Source of the DNA: Mogibacterium sp.
Lineage (GTDB): Bacteria > Bacillota_A > Clostridia > Peptostreptococcales > Anaerovoracaceae
DNA length: 12,301 nt
Reading direction: 5' to 3'
NCBI GenBank assembly: GCA_017469325.1
Contig: JAFUGO010000082.1
Span: forward strand, 1 to 12,301
Under the pieces are notes generated by a model. That model saw only the letters and a list, made by a program, of their open reading frames with translations. It was not told where the DNA came from and did no database searches. Every line of letters begins with the position of its first letter. Position 1 is the first letter of the stretch. The position numbers were made by a program, and so were the translations under genes. Shown here one piece after another: positions 1-4,574 of the stretch.

Positions 1-140
1 AACTTATCTTCAACTGACTCTTTTGCGGCAAACTGGGAAGGCATTGAGGGTTAGGATACTAAATGTGACCGCGAAAGCATTATTATGGCTTGATGTGTTT
101 TACACATAAGTGCAGAGAACGGTAATGATCAGGCAATCAT

Positions 141-189
141 AAGAAAAACTACAGCTATAGGTGGAGGTATCGCTACCTATAGCTGTAGT
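141..189 (-). terminator. Probable intrinsic terminator reading leftward
   Basis: A perfect 15-bp inverted repeat (148-162 with 175-189) encloses a 12-nt loop. On the minus strand the stem is followed by TTTTTCTT (147 down to 140), the layout of a rho-independent terminator. On the plus strand no T-run follows, so only leftward termination is supported. It lies about 250 bp beyond the stop of the minus-strand TetR gene and could end that transcript. It could equally serve an element to the left. The stem is AT-rich, and an inner alternative stem (165-178, AGGTA/TACCT) is possible. Confidence 0.5.
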
Positions 190-223
190 CGTATAAGTAA
201 TTAGTACATATAATTGCTTCTTT

Positions 224-245
224 TGGATACACTTCTGGATACACT
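224..245. repeat. Tandem 10-bp direct repeat, TGGATACACT x2
   Basis: TGGATACACT occurs at 224-233 and again at 236-245, a 12-bp period with a 2-bp spacer. It lies about 60 bp from the tRNA-Ser 3' fragment. Phased short direct repeats near an attachment core are typical of arm-type binding sites of tyrosine integrases, so that is the suggested role. This is inference from position only. Confidence 0.4.
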
Positions 246-302
246 GGAAGAGGGACGTCTCTCCTTCCTTGATTCTTCAACGTTTCCAGACTTGCTGAAA
301 TC

Positions 303-325
303 TTCAAATCCCTCTCTCTCCGCCA
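303..325 (+). repeat. tRNA-Ser 3'-end fragment (attachment-site copy 1)
   Basis: The sequence reads as the 3' quarter of a tRNA gene: T-loop TTCAAAT (303-309), T-stem 3' strand CCCTC (310-314), acceptor 3' strand TCTCTCC (315-321), discriminator G (322) and encoded CCA (323-325). G73 with acceptor strand TCTCTCC fits bacterial tRNA-Ser, whose 5' strand would be GGAGAGA. No such 5' partner lies upstream, and the bases before the T-loop cannot form the 5' T-stem strand, so this is a fragment and not a functional tRNA. Its last 17 bases (309-325) recur exactly at 2173-2189. Fragments like this are usual products of site-specific integration into tRNA 3' ends. Confidence 0.65.
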
Positions 326-328
326 TGT

Positions 329-360
329 GAGAGTCGTTCTGTGAACGGCTCTTTTTCTTT
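329..360 (+). terminator. Intrinsic terminator directly after tRNA-Ser fragment copy 1
   Basis: The stem GAGTCGTTC (331-339) pairs with GAACGGCTC (343-351) with one T-G wobble and a 3-nt loop. A-T and G-T pairs at the base can extend it to 329-353. It is followed by TTTTTCTTT (352-360). It begins 4 bp after the encoded CCA, the usual position of a tRNA gene terminator. On this side of a putative island it may be the terminator carried with the attachment site of an element. Confidence 0.7.
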
Positions 361-438
361 GCAAGGGTTGAAAAGACTGGCTTCGCTCGATAGGCTCACT
401 CCATAACAGCTTCCGGGTGTTTGAAGGAATCTTTTTAT

Positions 439-996
439 TTAAGTACAGTTTGCAATTATGATATCTGCAACACCTTTGCTCTGATGCAGGATTCTGTGCA
501 TATCTTCGACATATTCATCTTTCATGCCGGTAGATATCCAGTCTATAGTCAGGCCGAAGCAGGAACATTTGAAATATCTTATTATCAATTGTTTATCATG
601 ATCAGAAAGCCGGGTATCCGGAAAGACGGTTTTCAGATACTTTGTTACTACATATTCACATATTTTCCACAGCATATCTACATAAATCGTCCTGTTCCCT
701 GAATTGTAAATATGCATGACTGCATTTTTCTTTACTTTCATTACCTGCGTGATTGCATCAAGACATTCTTCAAGTGAATTGAGCTCGGGGTACATCTCAA
801 CTATGTGATCGAAATCATTCTCGCACATCTCCTCAAGCAGCAGATATATGTCCTGATAGTGGTAATAAAAGGTATTGCGGTTGACTCCGCATTTTTCAGA
901 AATGTCTTTGACAGTTATCTTTCCCAGAGGTTTATCGTTAAGTAATTCAAGAAAAGCATTCTGTATCGCTTTCTTTGTTATGTTTGAATTGGACAA
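439..996 (-). CDS. TetR/AcrR-family transcriptional regulator
   Basis: A 185-residue protein with a classic N-terminal TetR DNA-binding domain. Residues about 5-50 hold the first helix (TKKAIQNAFLELL), then KITVKDISEKCGVNRNTFYYHY, the helix-turn-helix with the diagnostic NTFYYHY recognition helix ending. The C-terminal ligand and dimer domain is divergent, so its effector cannot be inferred. The start is TTG at 996-994, chosen because AGGGAGG lies 7 bases upstream; no in-frame ATG has a comparable site. The gene is divergent from the small membrane protein gene at 1220, with a 223-bp shared intergenic region containing repeated TGTCTG half-sites. This suggests that it represses itself and that neighbour. 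Family members often control adjacent transporter or YhgE-type genes, and a YhgE/MMPL-type remnant lies just beyond. Family call certain, target inferred. Confidence 0.93.
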   Translation of the reverse strand: MSNSNITKKAIQNAFLELLNDKPLGKITVKDISEKCGVNRNTFYYHYQDIYLLLEEMCENDFDHIVEMYPELNSLEECLDAITQVMKVKKNAVMHIYNSGNRTIYVDMLWKICEYVVTKYLKTVFPDTRLSDHDKQLIIRYFKCSCFGLTIDWISTGMKDEYVEDMHRILHQSKGVADIIIANCT

Positions 997-1027
997 AATG
1001 TAACCTCCCTAGTCATTTTTCCCTTGC

Positions 1028-1197
1028 TGTCTGATTTATAGGCAACAGAGCCTTTTTTACCCATTTAAGAAACAACTTAGAAGAAATACCATACAGTCAG
1101 CCTATTAAATGCAACGGCAGTTGTCTGATGTGGCTGACAAGGATATTGTAGTACTTTTTAAGTGTCTAAAAAACAGACATATCTGGCAGAATGTCTG
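1028..1197. promoter_or_regulatory. Divergent control region with repeated TGTCTG half-sites
   Basis: The intergenic region between the TetR gene and the gene at 1220 carries TGTCTG at 1028-1033, 1122-1127 and 1192-1197, its complement CAGACA at 1174-1179, and a variant TGTCTA at 1163-1168. Two arrangements are palindromic. TTGTCTG-N6-CTGACAA (1121-1140) has one mismatch per arm. CAGACAT-N10-ATGTCTG (1174-1197) is perfect and lies directly upstream of the ribosome binding site of the gene at 1220. These are reasonable operators for the adjacent TetR protein. I could not place convincing -35/-10 hexamers, so the promoters themselves are unassigned. Confidence 0.5.
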
Positions 1198-1219
1198 ACT
1201 TTTAAAGGAGATGATATAA

Positions 1220-1762
1220 GTGAAACGGAGATTACTGAACATAAGCATTTATACGATGTTTTTCCTAATTATGCTGTTTGTTTTCGGATATTTGGGAAGT
1301 CTGTTCAGTGAGCTGAATGCTATGGATCTGTACCATTGCTCTGCAACAGAGATCGGCACAGCATATGCTGTACCGAGTGAAGATGAGAACCTTGCGGATC
1401 CTCAGGAAATAGAATTAGCCCGAACGACAAAAGGCTATATCACAAAAAGCATGGCTGACAGCGGGATATTGAATGATGTTAAGGTCGATTACGGGAAAAA
1501 ATGTATTATATGCAGGATCATTGCAGATGGTACAACTCAGGCAATACAGGATGGAAATGATGAAAAGTGGAAGGATATTTGCGATCTTGCATGCGACTGC
1601 AGCAAAGAATGGACAGAAGGCATCAGAGCAGGAGGCCTTTCGGGCTGGGATTTCAGTATTGTGATCCTGAATGATTATTATCCGAAGAATGCGCTGGCAA
1701 TAATTACCGACGGAGAAATAGTATACAACTGCAGAATCGATCCAGAAAGTATATCAGCGTGA
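1220..1762 (+). CDS. Small membrane-anchored cysteine-rich protein of unknown function
   Basis: This 180-residue protein belongs to no family I recognise. A basic N-terminus (MKRR) precedes one hydrophobic segment at about residues 9-28, predicting a signal anchor with the remaining ~150 residues outside the cell. There is no lipobox. The outer part has seven cysteines (40, 95, 98, 121, 125, 127, 171), including CIIC at 95-98 and CDLACDC at 121-127, which is unusual for an exported domain. Its second half (WKDICDLACDC, GLSGWDFSIVILND, ALAIITDGEIVYN) looks like a compact alpha/beta fold. The start is GTG at 1220 with AAAGGAG at 1204-1210. It is divergent from a TetR regulator, so probably inducible. 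The stop at 1760-1762 is followed in the same reading frame by a YhgE/MMPL-like remnant, so the present 3' end may come from a rearrangement. It is AT-rich, unlike the DNA to its right. Confidence 0.75.
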   Translation: MKRRLLNISIYTMFFLIMLFVFGYLGSLFSELNAMDLYHCSATEIGTAYAVPSEDENLADPQEIELARTTKGYITKSMADSGILNDVKVDYGKKCIICRIIADGTTQAIQDGNDEKWKDICDLACDCSKEWTEGIRAGGLSGWDFSIVILNDYYPKNALAIITDGEIVYNCRIDPESISA

Positions 1763-1774
1763 ATTTATCGATAT

Positions 1775-2155
1775 ATGAGTGTTGACAAATATAATGCGTT
1801 CTATCAGGGCGTGCTTGCATACACTTCAGCTGTTGACAAGGCGTCTGAGGGAGCCAACGTCCTGGCGCGGGGCGCATCGGAACTAAAGAGTGGATCAGCT
1901 CAGCTCGCGAGCGGGGCTTCCGACCTTTACGAAGGCGCCGGCAAGCTTTATGACGGTATGTATGCTTTTGACAGGGACGGCATCGACAAACTGATTGCGA
2001 ATCTTGATGAGTCCGGAGTAGACGAATTGTTCGACCGCTTCAGTGCGCTTGCGGATACATCCGGGATGAATACTCTTATCGGGGGCATCTCCGAGGACAT
2101 GGAAGGGGAGAGCAGAATGATAATCAAGACAGAGAAAGTAAAAGCAAATAACTGA
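1775..2155 (+). pseudogene. Truncated YhgE/MMPL-type membrane protein, C-terminal remnant
   Basis: The 126-codon frame encodes only the periodic extracytoplasmic part of a larger protein. Residues about 28-62 contain Leu-x-x-Gly heptads (ASELKSGSAQLASGASDL, then LYEGAGKLYDGM). The tail (DRDGIDKLIANLDESGVDEL, then SGMNTLIGGISEDMEGESRMIIKTEKV) resembles the end of long YhgE/Pip- or MMPL-type membrane proteins of Firmicutes. No transmembrane segment remains, and there is no ribosome binding site before ATG 1775. It lies in the same frame as the preceding gene, separated by one TGA and four codons. Base composition jumps to GC-rich near 1790, pointing to a junction between unrelated segments. It ends 17 bp before the second tRNA-Ser fragment. 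Translation as a short peptide is possible but unlikely to give a functional transporter. Confidence 0.65.
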
Positions 2156-2172
2156 ATAGTTTTTTGATCCGC

Positions 2173-2189
2173 TCCCTCTCTCTCCGCCA
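2173..2189 (+). repeat. tRNA-Ser 3'-end fragment (attachment-site copy 2)
   Basis: This 17-bp sequence is identical to 309-325: the T-stem 3' strand, acceptor 3' strand TCTCTCC, discriminator G and CCA. Unlike copy 1, the bases upstream (2166-2172) do not form a tRNA T-loop, so identity stops within the T-arm. A strong hairpin terminator follows 5 bp after CCA. The copy separates AT-rich and rearranged DNA on the left from the GC-richer metabolic genes on the right, so it probably marks the chromosomal boundary of an island, with the intact tRNA-Ser gene lying left of this window. Confidence 0.65.
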
Positions 2190-2194
2190 AACAT

Positions 2195-2220
2195 GCCTTG
2201 CATTTGCAGGGCTTTTTTTT
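2195..2220 (+). terminator. Intrinsic terminator after tRNA-Ser fragment copy 2
   Basis: GCCTTGC (2195-2201) pairs with GCAGGGC (2206-2212) around a 4-nt loop with one T-G wobble, followed by eight T residues (2213-2220). It starts 5 bp after the CCA of the fragment, so it plausibly is the original terminator of the host tRNA-Ser gene. It now also insulates gap from transcription of the island. Confidence 0.85.
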
Positions 2221-2240
2221 GCTTTGATTATACCCTGCAC

Positions 2241-2269
2241 TGTATTCCGTGATAGAATACATTTATAAA
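2241..2269 (+). promoter_or_regulatory. Probable gap promoter region with a 7-bp palindrome
   Basis: TGTATTC (2241-2247) and GAATACA (2255-2261) form a perfect inverted repeat with a 7-bp spacer. TATAAA at 2264-2269 is a plausible -10 box, and an alternative TAGAAT (2253-2258) lies inside the palindrome. A matching -35 box is weak for either. A palindrome overlapping the promoter of a gene insulated upstream by a terminator is consistent with an operator. It does not resemble the CggR operator as I remember it, so the regulator is unknown. Confidence 0.45.
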
Positions 2270-2328
2270 AGGGAACACAAACAATGATCGGGATAGATAG
2301 AAACGTACTTTGAGAAAGGAGCAATAAA

Positions 2329-3435
2329 ATGAGTGGAAAAATCAAAGTGGGGATCAACGGCTTCGGACGTATTGCCCGTATCATCATCCGCAGTCTGGAG
2401 ATGCGCGATACCGATATCGAGGTAGTAGCTGTCAACCTGCACAACGCTGATCACAAGAGGATGGCTTACCAGGTAGAGTACGACTCGGTATTCGGCCGTT
2501 TTATGGGAGATGTCGAAGCAACAGATGACGGCATCCGCATCAACGGCAAGGACATCCATGTATTTTCAGAGGATGATCCGGCGGATATCAACTGGGCCGC
2601 TTACGGCGCAGAGTATGTTATCGAATCCACAGGTAAATTCCTGACAAAGATGGCCGCTTCCCGTCACTTCCTCGGCGGTGCCAAAAGGGTCATCCTGACA
2701 GCACCGGCAAAATCAGACGATATCCCGACATTTGTAATGGGTGTCAACAACGAAGAATATGACCCGGCGTCCATGACTATCGTGTCCAATGCAAGCTGCA
2801 CCACTAACTGTCTGGCTCCGCTGACTAAGGTAATACACGAGGCATTCGGGATCGAAAAAGCCCTCATGTCCACCATCCATGCTTCAACATCAAAGCAGAA
2901 GCCTGTAGACTCCAACGGAGGACGTGACTGGAGGACCGGACGTTCTGTATTCAATAATATAATCCCGTCCACGACCGGCGCAGCTAAGGCTGTAGGCAAG
3001 GTTATCCCTGAACTGAACGGCAAGATGACCGGTATGAGTTTCCGCGTTCCTTGCAATGACGTCTCAGTAGTTGACCTGACGGCTCAGCTCAAAAAGAAGA
3101 CGAATTATGAGGAGATATGTGCTGCTATCAAGAAAGCTGCTGAAGGTCCGATGAAAGGGATCATCGAGTACAACAACGATGAGCTGGTCTCGTCTGACCT
3201 GCGCGGAAACTTCAACACATGCATCTTTGATGAGAAGGCCGGCATCATGCTCGACGACAGCTTTGTAAAGCTCATCGCGTGGTATGACAATGAGTGGGGC
3301 TATTCCAACAAGGTCATCGATCTGGTCCAGCACGTTGCGAGGACCGACGCGGCCGTACTTGCCTCGGGCAGCGGCATCAAGAAACCTCTGTTGGTAGAGG
3401 AAGCAGTAGAAGAAGCTGCCCGCAAAAAGAACTAG
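2329..3435 (+). CDS. gap: Glyceraldehyde-3-phosphate dehydrogenase (class I) with altered cofactor site
   Basis: The enzyme oxidises and phosphorylates glyceraldehyde 3-phosphate to 1,3-bisphosphoglycerate in the cytoplasm, or runs the reverse reaction. An N-terminal Rossmann motif (GINGFGRIAR, 8-17), the catalytic segment SNASCTTNC with Cys157, His184 in STIHAST, and WYDNEWGYSNKV near 318-329 fix the family. The sequence is closest in style to E. coli GapA-like enzymes (DWRTGR, NIIPSTTGAAKAVGKVIPELNGK). Two features are odd. The Asp that normally follows Asn in AVND and binds the NAD ribose is replaced, giving AVNLHNADH with Leu37. The region corresponding to Leu187-Pro188 of the Bacillus enzyme reads VDSNGGRDW. 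Both suggest NADP(H) use or dual specificity. The protein has 368 residues against the usual ~335, owing to a ~30-residue C-terminal tail. It has strong site AAAGGAG 8 bases before ATG, its own terminator and highly-expressed-type codon use. Confidence 0.97.
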   Translation: MSGKIKVGINGFGRIARIIIRSLEMRDTDIEVVAVNLHNADHKRMAYQVEYDSVFGRFMGDVEATDDGIRINGKDIHVFSEDDPADINWAAYGAEYVIESTGKFLTKMAASRHFLGGAKRVILTAPAKSDDIPTFVMGVNNEEYDPASMTIVSNASCTTNCLAPLTKVIHEAFGIEKALMSTIHASTSKQKPVDSNGGRDWRTGRSVFNNIIPSTTGAAKAVGKVIPELNGKMTGMSFRVPCNDVSVVDLTAQLKKKTNYEEICAAIKKAAEGPMKGIIEYNNDELVSSDLRGNFNTCIFDEKAGIMLDDSFVKLIAWYDNEWGYSNKVIDLVQHVARTDAAVLASGSGIKKPLLVEEAVEEAARKKN

Positions 3436-3476
3436 CGGTCAGGAGCAGCTATTTGCATACTAAAGAAAAATCAAAA

Positions 3477-3512
3477 AAGTCGCTGAAGTTTATGCTTCGG
3501 CGACTTTTTTTT
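3477..3512 (+). terminator. Intrinsic terminator of gap
   Basis: A 12-bp stem (3477-3488 with 3495-3506, one T-G wobble) has a 6-nt loop and ends in a T-run at 3505-3512. It lies about 40 bp after the gap stop codon. An A-run at 3473-3478 means it could also stop transcription from the right. It shows that gap is probably a monocistronic unit. Confidence 0.9.
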
Positions 3513-3603
3513 CGGAAAACAGGGACCGGTCATATAAAAGATCATATGCGTGCGGCTGCGGATGGTGGTATTATTGGTGTAATATTGTAAAAAGGCAGTC
3601 CTT

Positions 3604-4446
3604 ATGGGCCCGGATAAAAGATATATGGATAAAACAAAGACAGTAGATGAGAAATACGAATCACTGAAAGAATACCTTAAGGGACTTGAAAGTGTCGCGG
3701 TCGCTTTTTCCGGCGGGGTGGATTCGACACTCCTCATTACGGCGGCGCATGAGGCTCTTGGAGAGAGGGCGTTCGCCGTTACCGCTCATGATGCCGCGAT
3801 GCCGGCCTCGGAGCTTGAGGAAGCTCTCAGGTTCTGCAGGGAGAGAGGGATACGCCATTATGTCGTAGAGACAGATCCTCTGACGCTTCCGGAGTACAGG
3901 CACAATCATAAGGACAGATGCTATCACTGCAAGAAGTACATCTTCGGGAATATAGCGGCCGAGGCTGCCCGGCACGGGATAAGCAATATCGCTGAGGGTT
4001 CTAACATGGATGATCTCGGAGATTACAGACCGGGAATGAAGGCGATAGAGGAGCTTCATATTCTGAGCCCGCTCAGAGAGGCCGGACTTTACAAGTCCGA
4101 GATACGCGAGCTGTCAAAGAGACTCGGGCTGCCTGAGTGGAACAAGCCCGCAGCTGCCTGCCTTGCGACCAGATTCGCTTACGGAGATACAATAACCAAA
4201 GAAGGCCTGCACAGGGTAGAGCTTGCCGAAGCACTCCTGAAAGAGAACGGTTTTGTCCACTGCAGAGTCAGGGTGCATGGGGATCTGGCCAGATTAGAGG
4301 TGCAGCCTTCGGATCTTGCCCGGCTTGCAGAGGATGAGATGCGAAGCCGCATCTGCCGCGAAATCAAAAGCCTGGGTTTCACCTATGTGACCATGGATAT
4401 GCAGGGCTACAGAACGGGCAGCATGAACGAAGCCCTGGAACAATAA
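3604..4446 (+). CDS. larE: LarE-like ATP-dependent sulfur transferase
   Basis: LarE adenylates the carboxylates of pyridinium-3,5-dicarboxylate mononucleotide and inserts sulfur, making the thiocarboxylated ligand of the nickel-pincer cofactor of lactate racemase and its relatives. The 280-residue protein begins with a PP-loop ATP-binding motif SGGVDS (36-41). It continues with RCYHCKK (Cys106, Cys109), NIAEGSNMDDLGDYRPGMKA (128-147), KPAAACLATR containing Cys186 at the position of the sulfur-donor cysteine of LarE, and the family-typical ending GYRTGSMNE (268-276). The start is ATG 3604, 8 bases after AAAAAGG; ATG 3625 is a less likely alternative. No larA, larB or larC is in this window, so partners must lie elsewhere or the protein serves another target. 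The CxxC plus third cysteine matches LarE variants reported to hold a [4Fe-4S] cluster. It is preceded by the gap terminator and ~90 bp without an obvious promoter. Confidence 0.9.
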   Translation: MGPDKRYMDKTKTVDEKYESLKEYLKGLESVAVAFSGGVDSTLLITAAHEALGERAFAVTAHDAAMPASELEEALRFCRERGIRHYVVETDPLTLPEYRHNHKDRCYHCKKYIFGNIAAEAARHGISNIAEGSNMDDLGDYRPGMKAIEELHILSPLREAGLYKSEIRELSKRLGLPEWNKPAAACLATRFAYGDTITKEGLHRVELAEALLKENGFVHCRVRVHGDLARLEVQPSDLARLAEDEMRSRICREIKSLGFTYVTMDMQGYRTGSMNEALEQ

Positions 4447-4499
4447 GAAGTTTTTTAAACTGCATCGATGCCGGCCTGACATCGGTATGCTATTATATA

Positions 4500-4574
4500 T
4501 TGACAGGACAGCAGGATCTGCTGCAACAATAGAAAAAGGGCAGGGGCGGAGAGCCCTGTTGATAACAGACAGAT
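4500..4574 (+). promoter_or_regulatory. Leader of the PP2C phosphatase gene with palindrome and hairpin
   Basis: TTGACA (4500-4505) is a perfect -35 hexamer. AACAAT (4525-4530) could be the -10 box, though the spacing of 19 is long. Between them sits the near-palindrome CAGCAGGATCTGCTG (4509-4523), which could be an operator. Downstream, CAGGG (4541-4545) and CCCTG (4554-4558) can pair around a purine-rich loop containing GGAGAG, a ribosome-binding-site-like sequence too far (about 20 bases) from the ATG to act directly. The promoter is tentative. Confidence 0.35.

Larger units (their letters stand above)
1..438. other. Gene-poor left edge, probable end of an integrated element
   Basis: No gene can be supported in these 438 bases. 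A short plus-strand frame open from the window edge stops at 52-54 and could be the tail of a gene lying to the left, but it is too short to identify. The rest holds a long perfect hairpin (148-189), a tandem 10-bp repeat (224-245), a tRNA-Ser 3'-end fragment (303-325) and a plus-strand terminator (329-360). Direct repeats beside a tRNA 3' fragment are what is commonly left at the attachment end of an integrative element. That reading is inference, because no integrase is visible in the window. Confidence 0.5.

Noticed and set aside
1..54. Possible C-terminal end of a gene entering from the left
   Set aside because: Only 17 codons are visible and they match nothing I recognise, so it is mentioned as a possibility but not called as a gene.
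303..325. A functional tRNA-Ser gene
   Set aside because: Only the T-loop and 3' strand are present; the upstream bases cannot form the T-stem 5' strand, and no acceptor 5' strand, D-arm or anticodon arm is present.
421..702. Plus-strand open frame overlapping the TetR gene
   Set aside because: Overlaps a clear TetR regulator on the other strand; its sequence is a low-complexity Tyr/Ile/Phe-rich shadow.
1760..1762. In-frame TGA as a selenocysteine codon linking 1220-2155 into one protein
   Set aside because: No selenocysteine-family context is recognisable and I see no convincing SECIS hairpin right after the TGA; a composition break next to it favours rearrangement.
3604..4446. Other PP-loop enzymes such as NAD synthetase, GMP synthetase or a tRNA thiolase
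   Set aside because: The KPAAACLATR and GYRTGSMNE segments and overall length are LarE-specific, and NAD and GMP synthetase signatures are absent.
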